A DNA stretch of 64,000 bases from Epiperipatus broadwayi (taxonomy: Eukaryota > Onychophora > Udeonychophora > Euonychophora > Peripatidae): assembly GCA_028023455.1 (NCBI GenBank), contig JAQFVV010000318.1:868001-932000 (forward strand). The letters are read 5' to 3'. The position numbers were made by a program, and so were the translations under genes. The notes below the pieces were generated by a model that saw only the letters and a list, made by a program, of their open reading frames with translations, searched no databases and was not told where the DNA came from. Positions within the stretch are counted from its first letter, which is position 1. Each line of letters starts with the position of its first letter. Below are positions 13,563-25,505 of this stretch, one piece after another.

Positions 13563-13623
13563 AATATCCTTAATCCCAGACTGATTTCTGTTTCTGCCAT
13601 CGTCAGTGAGATGCCAGGATATT
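13563..13623 (-). ncRNA. Type I hammerhead ribozyme motif (family A, left arm)
   Basis: On the minus strand the core CUGACGA (13606-13600) is followed by an 11-nt stem II hairpin (only about 2 bp), GAAA (13588-13585), a minimal stem III AUCAGU, and the cleavage nucleotide C at 13579. The flanks form stem I: AUCUCA pairs with UGGGAU (6 bp, one G-U), an internal loop follows, then AAUAUCC pairs perfectly with GGAUAUU (7 bp). The conserved core and two-part stem I match the architecture of type I hammerheads with short stem III known from Penelope-like elements and retrozymes. The weak stem II leaves activity uncertain. Confidence 0.75.
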
Positions 13624-14000
13624 TAAGTCCAGATCAAAACACCAGGACAAGCCCAGCACTTTATCTAATGTATAACTATTGAGTAGAAAATCTGAAATTA
13701 TCAGACACATATGTCTTCCAATCCAGCTTTGTAAATACTAGCTTATTAAGTTAAGTCATGTGACATCTGACTTGATTTTTTTTGCCATTTTATTTTTTTC
13801 TATTAAGGCTTTGGTGATTTTATATTGTTAAAGCTATTAATATATGATGTATCTGAACTTAGTTCAGTCCCATATGGTTATTTGAGTTAAATAGCTGGAT
13901 TGGAAGACATATGGATATCTGACAATTTCAGATTTTCTACTTAATAGTTATATATTAGATAAAGTATTGAGCTTGTCCTGGTGTTTTTAATCTGGTGCTT

Positions 14001-14063
14001 GAATATCCTGGCACCTCACTGATGATGTTAGAAGCAGAAACCGATCTGGAGTTGAGGATATTC
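14001..14063 (+). ncRNA. Hammerhead ribozyme motif (family A, right arm)
   Basis: Core CUGAUGA at 14019-14025, stem II 14026-14036, GAAA 14037-14040, cleavage position C at 14046. The outer part of stem I is a perfect 8 bp (GAAUAUCC with GGAUAUUC). The inner part of stem I has one C-A mismatch and stem III one C-A mismatch, so this copy looks weaker than the left-arm copy. Confidence 0.65.
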
Positions 14064-14727
14064 TCAAAGCTTATTAAGAGCTTATTTTGCGAGCTCTATA
14101 TATAACATTTGTAAATACAAGCTTATTAAGTTAAGTCATGTGATAGCTGACTTGATTTTTTGTCATATATATATATTAGATCATAATTAAAGGTGGTATT
14201 TCACCTGACCTGACAACAGATTGAGATTGTTGATTGTAATTTATATTGGTATTAAAGTGTTGACTGCTTTCAATAATTTACATTTGTAAACTTACCTAAC
14301 TTTGAGCATTATTAACTTTCTTATTTAAGGTATACATTGTTGGAGGCAGTTTCAAAGTTATAAATGACCATTTGTTAATCTGCTTTTAGAACACATGTTT
14401 ATGAGAATTTATTAAAACTTCTTTGTATCAATAATTTCATTCTCTGTGGTTAAGTTGCAATTTTAAGTGATTTTCACCTTTATTTTTAAAAGGAGATTGC
14501 CTTAACAATAAATTATGATTGTTAATTAAAATTGATAAGCTTAAATTAAAAGCACTCTAAATGTTGAACAAAAAATCAGGAATAAAATGGACTTATAGAT
14601 GGGATGTTCATAAGAATACCTTATCAATATTGTTAATTCAGAATTAAAAAAATTATCAGCCAGATTTATACCATATTCTCTCTGTTTACATATATTAATA
14701 GTTTACATATTACATCTTAATTAAGGT

Positions 14728-15270
14728 GTCAAAAGTGAGATTCTGTTTCCAGTCTTGTATAATTGATTTTGAGTTAAAAAGCTATTGAATGCCACATTCC
14801 ATCTGGCTGATAAATTAATTAGCTGTTGACAAAGATATGCTTTCTAAACATCAGAGCTATAAAAATAGATAAATTCATTATATTCTTGATTCTCTGTTTA
14901 ACATTTAGAGTATTTTTAATTTATAGTCTGAGAGTGATTTATTCCCTTTGTTTATGTATACATTGACGCTTTGTTTAATTTAAAATTCACTTATTAAATC
15001 ATATTTAATTATTACATCAAAGTGTTTTAAACTGAGAGTCTGGCTCCAACCTTATATAATTGAGTTTAATAATTCTTAAGTGTCATATTCCAGCTGGCTC
15101 ATAAATGAATTTCATTCTGAATTAATGTTGACAAATATATTCTTATAAATGTCAGAGCCACAATAATAGATGGATTCATTCTATTCTTCATTCTTTGTGC
15201 AACATTTGAAATGCTTTTAATTCATAGCCTGTGAGAGGGAGATTTTTTCCTTTTGTTACATATACATATA
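14728..15270 (+). repeat. Diverged direct tandem pair, unit about 301 bp
   Basis: 14728-14968 and 15029-15270 share the same order of blocks: 'gag(a/t)(t/c)tg..tcca', 'tataattga.tt', 'catctggctgataaat' versus 'cagctggctcataaat', 'tgttgacaaa.atat', 'cagagc.a.aa.aatagat' and 'gcctgtgagag' versus 'gtctgagag'. No coding potential or known family is recognised. Confidence 0.6.
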
Positions 15271-15439
15271 TATAAACAGAGCACTGATTGTATATATGCA
15301 TAGGAGATGATGATCTGGATAAACTGATGAGTGCTGGTTCAGCACAATATATATTGAAGATAATTTCTATGTGATTGTGTATATTGGTTGTATAAGATGG
15401 ATTGGATAGCAGCTGGGAGCTTGAAAGTTTCAATTCAAG

Positions 15440-15444
<5 letters not shown>
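15262..15444 (+). repeat. Hammerhead family C repeat, partial copy
   Basis: Contains CTGATGA at 15325-15331 followed by a perfect hairpin (GTGCTG/CAGCAC), but the GAAA of the core is replaced by AATA, so it should be inactive. It continues into the 'gttgtataagatgga' and 'gagcttgaaagttt' blocks typical of the family and ends at a (TA)n tract. Confidence 0.65.

Positions 15445-15535
<91 letters not shown>
15445..15535. repeat. (TA)n microsatellite
   Basis: About 91 bp of TA joining the end of a family C repeat to the start of a family B repeat. Confidence 0.95.
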
Positions 15536-15537
<2 letters not shown>

Positions 15538-15540
15538 AAA

Positions 15541-16272
15541 TGGATATTTCATGTCTATTTCATGGTCAGCCCTGCTGTCTCACATGTGAGAAAGTTAAAA
15601 CAGGCAAAACTCTCCATACAATAGTGCCACCCATTGCCATCCAAAATAATCAATGGATTCCAGAAGGCTTGTGCATAAAATCTTCATCTAGTGCCTACTC
15701 ATCCAATATTCCCAGACTAGTTTCTGGCATGTGGCCTTCATCAGTTAGTAGCCTTGGCTCTGAGAGCATTGCACATAGATCTTAGGATTTAATTCAACCC
15801 TCCAGCAGTCACCTTATATCTCTACCTAACTATAAAACTATGAGAATAAAATTGAAAACACAATATTTTTAATCTAAGCTTAATAGCTTATATAGTCATA
15901 TATGTCTAAACTCAGTTCAGTACCCATACACTTTGGTGTCTTTGGTTCTTTAATAACTATGGCCACCACTATCCTATTAGGCAGGATTGGTGTTAAACCA
16001 CTAAACATCACATGATCACCATTTCTTATGCTTGCACGTAACTGTTATTAAAACAGGTAAAACTCTGCATACAGTAGTGCCTGACGAAGGCCACAAGCCA
16101 GAAACTAGTCTGGGGATATTGGATGAGTAGGCACTAGATGGGAATTTTATGCACAAGTCTTCTGGCATCCATTGATTACTTTGGCTGGCACTGAGTGGCA
16201 CTACTGTGTGGAGATTTTTTGCCTGTTTTAATAACAATTATGTGCTAGCATAAGAAACGGTGATCATGTGAT
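15541..16272. repeat. Hammerhead family B inverted-repeat element
   Basis: Inverted arms at about 15596-15745 and 16082-16235 share 'ctagtgcctactcatccaat' and 'gactagtttctggc' blocks and end in the 'aacaggcaaaactc' block. The segment 16005-16272 is itself bounded by the inverted repeats 'acatcacatgatcaccattt' and its reverse. The right arm keeps an intact core (CTGACGA at 16082) but its upstream stem I strand has been replaced. Related copies lie at 18.6-18.9 and 56.5-57.6 kb. Confidence 0.75.
15700..15760 (-). ncRNA. Hammerhead ribozyme motif (family B)
   Basis: On the minus strand: core CUGAUGA (15744-15738), stem II AGGCCACAUGCCA (GGC with GCC), GAAA (15724-15721), minimal stem III ACUAGU and cleavage C at 15715. 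Stem I has a mismatch next to the core (CUAA instead of the family CUCA), so this copy may be weak. Confidence 0.55.
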
Positions 16273-17804
16273 ATGAGAAAGTTGCTTACAAATTGTGAAG
16301 CATTAATAAGAAATTATAGCTTTAAAATATTTTAAAACGATATTAAACAAAAAAAATATTTTATAATGTATATAAAAAATAATAATTCTGTAATAGGTTA
16401 GTTTTCAAAAATCTTAAGAGAAAAATATTAAAATAATCTTTTAAAACAAAGAAATGGTAATTAAGATTATGACTAACACCAGATCTCAAACAAATAAAAT
16501 TTATTCACAATAGATAAGATGCTTCTCATTACTTATTCTATTTTATTATTTTTTTACAGTGTGATCAGGAAATGCAACCAATACTTTTTAAAAAACTTTA
16601 CTGTAAATAATTTATGATTGAAAAATATTTGCTTTGATCATTATCAAAAGTGAGAATTTTTGTTTCTGATCTATATCATTATAACGCGCATAGACATTAA
16701 AGATGGAAATTTAAATTTATTTTTGCTTTTCCAGCCACACTCTATAAAGTTATAATATATACAATTTTTGATAATCATCATTAGTAAATATTGTTCAAAT
16801 ACTCTCATAGTAAATATTTTCAAAATAAAACCATGTTTAACATACGATTATTGGATTAAAGATATCTTACAGCATATAAATAAATTGTTAAATTTGGAGT
16901 TATGGTTAGCTTTCATTTTATTTATAATATACATATTAAAAATATGATGCATATAATACAATAAAGCCTTTTAAAAAGATTGAATGCATTTTATAATTTG
17001 CAATAAAATCATTTTTATATATTTCTGATCATTTGTTTAAAAAAATGATCTACTTAAGGGAAATTGGACTCAATCTATAAGAATAAAAAAATTTTAATGC
17101 TGAAAATTTTTTGGACGGAATATAGGATTAACTTCTAAAAATCAAAGATATATGATATTAAAAAAAAAAAAAAGATTTGTGAACAAGTAGATCGTAGATT
17201 GTTTTTCAAAACAGAATTGTATAATATCATTTATTAAGGTATTAATCTTTTTATGAGCTTTATTAATAGTCTATAAAAAATTTATAGTTAAAAATTTAAC
17301 GATATTGATATATTAAAACTGCCTTAGTTTTAGTAATGATATAAAAAATAATCTGAATCATACCGGAATTAATTTAATTCTGAGTATATTACGTATTTCT
17401 TTTTGTTTTAATCAATTATCATCTGATAACGCGTAAATGTTAAAACGCAGGTTATAAATATTGAATTAAATTCTTATTGAATTCGTCTTTATCGCCAATT
17501 TATTAAAATATATATAATTATTCTTTAAATATAGCAAAGAGCGTGATTAAATATTTATTTGCTGTCATACAGCAAATTTAGGTAGTTGACAAAAAAAAAA
17601 AAAAAAAACATATTTAGACTCAAAAATAAAGATAAATTATTATTATATAACTATATTTTTATGAATATTTTTCGAAACATATTTTCTATTACATTCTCAT
17701 ATTCACTAGTTAACTTAAATATATATATATATGTTAATGAGAAATATATATATTGCGTGAAATATTTTGAACAGAAATAACTCATTAAGTATTTTTTAAT
17801 AAAT
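16273..17804. other. Intron 4 sequence near exon 4, no element recognised
   Basis: AT-rich sequence with A runs (17160, 17590) and short TA runs. I found no exon with a credible splice context here and no repeat shared with other parts of the window. Confidence 0.4.
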
Positions 17805-17810
17805 ATTTAC

Positions 17811-17907
17811 CTTTTGCTAATGACTGCACAATAATTCTGTTTTCTATATCAGGAATGTGTTTCGAAACTAGATCGTTTTTTGTTCCACATAAGTAAACAG
17901 AGCATTT
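17811..17907 (-). CDS. RAB24: Rab24-like GTPase, exon 4 (TKND base-binding motif)
   Basis: On the minus strand a TTTTAG acceptor opens a 97-nt exon reading KCSVYLCGTKNDLVSKHI and on to IENRIIVQSLAK, closed by a GTAAAT donor in phase 1. CGTKNDL is the G4 guanine-specificity motif of Ras-type GTPases (NKxD class, here TKND); vertebrate Rab24 has the very similar IYLCGTKSDL, which is the main reason for the Rab24 assignment. The exon joins exon 3 in phase 0 without a gap in the expected Rab alignment. The intron between them is 17,507 bp. The remaining C-terminus (ETSAK-type motif, hypervariable tail and prenylated cysteines) should follow at lower coordinates but was not convincingly found. Confidence 0.85.
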
Positions 17908-18629
17908 CTAAAACATGAAATAAAAATAAATTTATACAGCTTATAGTTTTCGAATAGAAATTTTTTCAGATACCATATACATGCATATATTGATATGTCA
18001 AAACAATTAATCTATTATTAATAACAACATATTTACATTTATCACTAGTATGTAAAAAATAAATGTTATATATATAAACAAAACTATACTCTTAAAATTT
18101 GACATCTAGTTTGCTTTATTATTAGAATATGTATAAGCATGACCTGATAATATTATACTTATATTCAATTGGCTGGTGAGTAGTTTTAAGAATTTATTCT
18201 CTATTATCTCTTTATACCATTACAATGTTTTTTCTTACTTTAGTCTAAAATTGAATTTTATAATAATCTGATCAATTTGTATTTAAATTAATATTTGAAT
18301 GATGAAAACGTACTCTGAAACTTGACTTTCAAATTATACTTGTGCTTTGAAAATAAGAAATGTATATTGTACTAAACTTATAAATTTGAATTTCATTTAT
18401 TGGACATATATGATTGATGAATAAAGTTATAAAGTTAATAATGCTCTAAACAGTATAAGATAGAAAAATGATTCAAATGGTCTGATAACTTGAAAAGTCA
18501 TGCCAAAAAGTTCCATTCAATTGACCAAAAGATTATTTTTTGCCTTCCTTAATTGAAATTGTTTCTGAATGTTTAGCTTTTTTATATAATAATCATTGCA
18601 TTAAAATTTGCAAAACATTGACTATTGAT

Positions 18630-18920
18630 TCACGAGAAATGAATGATATTAAGCCATCACATGGCCACCATTTTCTTAGTCTTGCACAGGCTCTTAGAAT
18701 AGTAGCATTTTTTCTATACAGTAATATTATCCAGTGCAAGCTATAGTAAGCAATAGATGCCAGAAGGTTTGTGCATTTAAATCCAAGACTCCTCACTGAT
18801 AACAAATCTAGAAAGTATTCTGGGGATAATGTATGAGTAGGCACTAGATAGGGATTTAAATGTGCAACCCTTCAGGCATCTATTGATTAATATGGCTTGC
18901 TCTGGATGACACTACAATTT
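18630..18920. repeat. Hammerhead family B fragment
   Basis: Shares 'catcacatgg.caccattttctta', 'agatgccagaaggtttgtgc', 'cctcactgat' and 'tctggggata' to 'gagtaggcactagat' blocks with the 15.6 and 56.6 kb elements. The ribozyme core is broken (CTGATAA, GAAAG). Confidence 0.6.
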
Positions 18921-20015
18921 TCATAACTTTGCTTAATTTTGCTTTAAAATGTATTAGATAATATATGTTTTGAATTATTGCACATCACTGTCATTTACAT
19001 ATATATTATACAAAATTAACAAAGCGTATGCCACACTTGAATGAGAAGCTATAAAAATACACAGAAATTATTACACGCTAAGCGCTTTCGAGGTCATTTT
19101 GCCTCATATTCATAGCGGTACTGTGAGCTGCAGAATGAAAAAATAGGGCAAGGGAAACAAAACAGTATATATTATGTGTTGGAGAGAAAATATGAGAGAT
19201 ACATATCCATCTTATGGATTTGGAAATAACATGTGAAGATTGCATAAACTTTGGTACAGCACTTATAGCAAATTAATAACTATATCACTATATAAAGCAC
19301 ATTTATGTATTGGGTTAGTAAACACATTTAACTTTAAATAAATTCTCATAATCTAATACTAACTTTTCTCAATTAATGTCTAGAATAACAATCATAGATT
19401 ATATTTCCTGATCATTTTGAATTTACAACCATCTATGTGAAGGTCTGAGTAAGAATTACATTATTTAGTAGTACAATTTATAATATATTGTGTAGGTTCT
19501 TTTGATATCTCTTCCATTTCAGAAAAGTCAAACCATAATATTTTAATTCCTTTTCTGTTAATATTCTGATATATTTTTCACCAAGAACCTAAACATATTC
19601 GAGTATATAAACTATTTAAAGCACACAATGGAAATATTATAATATTTAAATAATCACAGCATAGACATTGCTCACTTTTAAATAACAAATAATTAAAAAT
19701 TACCCATGGTTATATGCATTCATAGATATACTATATCCTGAACTGGTATATCAAGGGTATTTTTTTAAATTAAAGAGAAGGGAGGGAACTAATTCATAAT
19801 GAACTGCACTGTCTACCCATCATTAACCAATTTTTTTTTCTGGAACACATAATTTCTTTTACATTAACTTACTATTAATATATATATAAATATATATTGT
19901 AACGGTATAAAATATGTCGTTACATTAATTTAAGATTAAAATAAAAACTAAGTTCGTAAATAAAAACTAAAAGCTAAAAAATTAAAGAGTTGTTAAACGT
20001 GTATACGTATATATA

Positions 20016-21101
20016 TTCGCACAGATGCAAAACTTTAAAAATTATTTTCTTTTTTTAAAAAAAAAATATATTTGAATGTACTTTTTTTTAAAAAAAGTAC
20101 AAGATCTAAAGATAAAATATTTTTGTAAATGGAAATGATTGTTTTATAAATTAATTGAAAAGCAAACTAGCCCTTGGGGCTCTTATAGAAAAAAAGGTCA
20201 GTTGAAAGATATAGATAAGAGAATAAAAAATAAATTAGATGTCCAATATAGAAGCAGCAATGAAGGCCTGGACCATAATGGAAATTATTGCAACAGGAAA
20301 CGATGTTCAATGAATCCGGAGGAGTACTATAAAAGGAAAAATATTGAAATTAAGTGGAGTTCCAGCTTGATTTTTGTGAGAAGAGCGATAAGACGCACTT
20401 GTCACTCTCTCTCACTTATTTCAAATAAAATGACTGTAATACCAGGATTGAACCAGCTTAGGCCTCCTCCAGAACAACAGACCGGACTTCAAATAGAGAT
20501 GTCATGGGAATTGGCACCAGGAACCATGATTCTCCTTCTGTAAGACATGAACTATAAAATTTAAAAATAATTAAGAACTTTCATTCAAGCTTTTAATATT
20601 CAGAACCTAAATTTTAAAATGAACTCTTATCTGACTTTCAAATTTCAAATTGATAATTAATGTTTAGATTTTATACATTTAAGTTTTAAAAAAAAATCAT
20701 TTCCATTTTTATTTTTTTTATTTCTATTAATATTTATTTGTATAAATTATTTAAATGCATTAAATTTAAGTTGAGTATTGATGCTTGCATAGATTCGTTC
20801 ATGTTTAATTATGTTTTTGTTTTCATATTTGATTAAAATATATAGACATTCAGTAAATAATGATATCTTATGTTGAATATCTAAAATGTATTTATTTGGA
20901 TGTCGTTTTAGTTATTGGTGTCAATGCAGCATCTTATGATGAATGCCATTGGGTTTCTTGTGAATTCCCTCTGCAATTACATCAATGACTTTATATTTTG
21001 ATCATTTATGTTTATTTTGAAATGTTTTTGAGCGTGTAATCTATGTAGTCGATCTATGCTCAACATTAAAAAACAAACTTTTATAAATCCATCTGTGCGA
21101 A
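20016..21101. mobile_element. Candidate 1.1 kb element with 12-bp inverted ends
   Basis: Perfect 12-bp inverted repeats TTCGCACAGATG (20016-20027) and CATCTGTGCGAA (21090-21101). A related single copy of the end (CATCTGTGTGGA) occurs near 21638, so a second, overlapping end may exist. The first half contains the 134-codon ORF listed separately. No target duplication was identified, and the superfamily is unknown. Confidence 0.45.
20139..20543 (+). CDS. Hypothetical ORF inside candidate element
   Basis: A 134-codon ORF within the 20.0-21.1 kb element, noticeably less AT-rich than its surroundings in the second half (20250-20545). It includes stretches such as RSSNEGLDHNGNYCNRKRC and PGLNQLRPPPEQQTG. 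I do not recognise a transposase, zinc finger or RT motif. It may be a fragment of an element-encoded protein or a captured sequence. Confidence 0.2.
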   Translation: MFYKLIEKQTSPWGSYRKKGQLKDIDKRIKNKLDVQYRSSNEGLDHNGNYCNRKRCSMNPEEYYKRKNIEIKWSSSLIFVRRAIRRTCHSLSLISNKMTVIPGLNQLRPPPEQQTGLQIEMSWELAPGTMILLL

Positions 21102-24100
21102 CTTATATAAATGTTAAATTTAAGTCAGGCATGAATGGCTATATAGATTTGTAAAGTTATATTAATTAATTAGGGGAGGGTAATCTTAGGTTATTTGTTT
21201 CGTAGTTAAATTAGGTCAATGGATTGGATATATTGGTGTAATTAGTAGATGTAGTATGAGGTTCGCTATGTGCAGGATCTCCATTATATGCCACACACCC
21301 CTTTTTGCCTATGGAAGGGAATAGTAAGATGGAAAATGCAGTCCCTTCCTATGGAGTTTTTTTTTTGTTCTTCTTGCCAACAGATGTAGCATTCCTGTTT
21401 GGTTGAGAGTCAATGTCTTCTCTAACCATACTGTTCAGATGTACATTCCTGACAGTATGGTATTTTGTGCTGTCGTATTTTCATGCTACATTGAATACAT
21501 CAATGTATCAGATGGATTGACGCCGGTTTGACTGCGAACTTTTGGCCTAAGGTTAAATAAGGGATAGAATATTTTCTTTTCAAATGCAAATCTATGTAGT
21601 TTATTCATACTCGACAATCTTAAAATAAATATAAAATTCATCTGTGTGGATGATTTAAAATCTTAAAATAATAATTTAAATTAAAAGAATATTAAAATCT
21701 AAAATAATAAATGTTATTCCTCAAATTTTAAAATGATTATATATGTGCATAAATAAATGTTGTTTGTGTGTTAATTACTGGCAGTGGCTTTTATTTTTTT
21801 ATATTTAAGATACAAATTAAACAAGTTATATATTATTATCTCTGTGTCTCCACTGAGCTAGTGACTTGGGCTAATGGTCTAAATATAAAATAAAGTGGGA
21901 TCTTAACAGCGTATATCTGCCTACTCTATAAATTTTCTAAGTTCAAATGGCCTAGTGGCGCCCTCATAGTGCAGATACGGTAAGACTGGAACTTCATCAT
22001 CCACCCTGACCATTATAATATATATATATTATAATAAATCAAAAGAGTTCAGCATTCCCTATAATCTCCTAAAAAACTTAACTACAGCATTTTAATCACC
22101 ATGAAAATAAACCATATATATATTTTTTTATAAATAAAACCAATATACAAAAGTAAAATAAATTTAAAAAAAGTTTTACAAAGATAATAATATAAAACTT
22201 GAGTTTAGATCCAAGTGCCTAAAAAAAAATCTTATCATAGAGATAATAATTAATAAACTTGTAATTCAGGTATTTTTTAAAACTATATATTTGTTTTAGT
22301 AATAATTCTTTAATATTTCTTTATGCCATTCTTTATAATCACCTTTTCACTCACATTTGATACTAATCTTTAACTTTTTATGAAATTGAGTCTTATAATG
22401 CTTCATTTTAGCAATTTTAGGGAAATTTTTGAGCAATATGAATCAGGACATCACCATACATAAAAGCTAGGTTTCAAATCAGTCTCATCTTTGGATTATT
22501 AAATCCAAGGCATAATATGGAATCATTTACAATTGAAGTTTTGCATTTTGAAAACATGGACAAAAAATGTCCGCATTTAAATTGTTAAAAATGATTTTCA
22601 TAAAGTTTTCCATAATAATTAAAAAAAAATAGCAATAAAAATATGGTAATTATTAGGTTTTTATTATTTGTTTTACTTGTAATCTTTTTTCTTTAATTCT
22701 GGCTTTATTCTGCATAATGATTTCAAGTTTTATCCCTCTCTAGATGTATAAAAAATGATTATGTGGATGAATGCATGAATCTGTTTATTAATAAATTTAT
22801 GATTGGATCAATTATATCAATTTTAATTTTTAAAGCATTCTTAATGCTTGACAAAAACATGTTTAATTGTACCTCAAAACCCACTCTTGCTTATTAAAAG
22901 CTGTTTTCCTTAATGCTGATTAAAGTTGTTTTTCTGTGTTTTTTATAGTTCATTTAAAAACACATTATTGTTAATCACTTAATTCCACATATATAGCATA
23001 CATATTTTTATTTAATTGTACATGAGGTGAACTTTTCATAATATCTATTCTGATTCTTTTAAAAAAATTAAAAAATGACTTTTATATTATTTTCAAATAT
23101 TTGATGTTTATATTTTTTACATTTAATTTATTTTAAAATGAACTCTTACGATTAAGATTCTATGTTGATATAAAAAAAATCTATATTTAAATTGTATTTG
23201 TCATTAAGTAAAAAATGTGCTAATAATTGACAGACTAATAGCCAATGGATTTAAATAATATGTATTTGAACCCAAGGTAGTAATTTAATGAAAATGTATT
23301 TTATGTTTTATTGTATTTTATATTATATTATATGTAAAGTTCATATAATTTAGAGAACAGCACTTGTGGATGGGTCTCATGATTCATTTAATGAATCTAT
23401 AAAGTATCATTACCATATGGCTTAATCCTATATGTCTTTCTATGGTTCTATGCTTATACTCATGTTATAATATTATGCAATATTCTTTCATATCATTTGG
23501 TCAATGGTCGGACATTGTCTTAATTGTTTTCTGTAGTAGAGTTTTTATTACATTGTTTGGTCTTGAATCACATTTGTAAAGCAGCATGTGCCTCCCAATT
23601 TAATAGATTAATGATGATAATTTATTTCTATTTTATCTGGAAGTAAGAGTTCAGATTATATTAATGTTATAGGATAATTGTATGCAATTTTGTTATATTC
23701 TATGTATCAATATGTATTGGTGGTTTAACCTGCTGAATAATTGTTTGCCATTTGATTTTATTCTTCATATTGTTCTGTGCTAGTGGTTAATTCGCAGAAC
23801 AATCATTACCATTATTTTTTGTATATTCTTTAAAGTTAATCTGCTGAACATTCAGCAATTATGGTAGTTACTCTGATGATAGTTTTAAAAAAACTCACAG
23901 GGTACTTACTGCTCATTATTCCTTGTGTGGATAAATACACCCACAGGTATATCACTGATCCTCATTATACAAATGTATGTTTGAGTAGAGTCTCCATACA
24001 TTATAATACTTACATTATTTTACTTCTCTTAATGTTCATTGCACAAATTCTGTTATCAGCCATAAAAGGGCATTTAAATGAATTATGATCATAATTTATT

Positions 24101-24448
24101 ATAGATAAATTATATTATACCCCAACTCAGCTGGGTTGGAGTTCAAATTTTTTTTGATTTCATATCTCATTATAGTCAAATTTCATGGGTTTATCAATTC
24201 CAATTGTTGTCATTGTTATTATAATTTTGGTATGAGTGCAATGGTTCTGGATTCGATGTATTGGAGGTGCCATTGACTGAATTTGAATCTACTCTCATTC
24301 CACAAGAATAACAATCAATACATTTGTAATAAATTTTTAGATTGTGTTATCTGAAACTCATGCACATATCCATGCACAGAAATAAGTACAGGTGATAGTA
24401 TTGTATTTTTATTTTATTTTGTTTATTTACTTACTTAATTAATATAGG

Positions 24449-24601
24449 GGATTTGAACACAGACTTGCAAGCACTTTTCAACTATCCACACTATCTCATA
24501 CTACTGATACACATGACCATACACATGTAAAAAAGATAAACAATCACCAATATACATATTTCATGTTAAACCAGCATTCATCAGTTGGTCTAGATTATCA
24601 T

Positions 24602-24650
<49 letters not shown>
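24449..24650 (-). repeat. Hammerhead family C repeat followed by (CA)n(TA)n
   Basis: Minus-strand family C repeat with an intact ribozyme core (separate entry), bounded at the upstream side by (CA)n at 24602-24614 and (TA)n at 24615-24650. Confidence 0.75.
24539..24599 (-). ncRNA. Hammerhead ribozyme motif (family C)
   Basis: On the minus strand: core CUGAUGA (24584-24578), stem II AUGCUGGUUUAACAU with one C-A mismatch, GAAA (24562-24559), stem III AUAUGUAU (3 bp, 2-nt loop) and cleavage A at 24551. Stem I is two-part: ACCAA pairs with UUGGU (5 bp), then GAUAAUC with GAUUGUU (7 pairs including two G-U). All catalytic core positions are intact. Confidence 0.75.

Positions 24651-25505
<855 letters not shown>

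Larger units (their letters stand above)
13535..14095. repeat. Foldback element with hammerhead motifs in both arms (family A)
   Basis: The left arm (about 13541-13760) and right arm (about 13885-14092) are inverted copies: 'aataagctcttaa.aagctttgagaatatcct' on the left returns reversed on the right. Each arm carries one hammerhead-like motif, listed separately. The spacer includes 'ttaagttaagtcatgtgac', and a further copy of that block follows outside the right arm (14119-14140), so an adjoining third partial unit is likely. Confidence 0.8.

Noticed and set aside
15388-15785. ORFs made of repeated isoleucine-tyrosine
   Set aside because: They read through (TA)n microsatellites; the same applies near 25.0, 33.8 and 59.4 kb apart from the RT case.
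19030-19135. Hairpin 'gaggcaaaatgacctcgaaag' on the minus strand, similar to a hammerhead stem II plus GAAA
   Set aside because: The CUGANGA core is not present and stem I does not pair; at most a decayed relic.
19895-19925. Short palindrome TGTAACG...CGTTACA
   Set aside because: 27 bp only; could be a relic of an element related to the TGTAACG insertion at 61.6 kb, but nothing else supports it.
21930-22000. A box-like 'tggcctagtgg', considered as a tRNA gene or SINE
   Set aside because: No B box, no cloverleaf and no second copy in the window.
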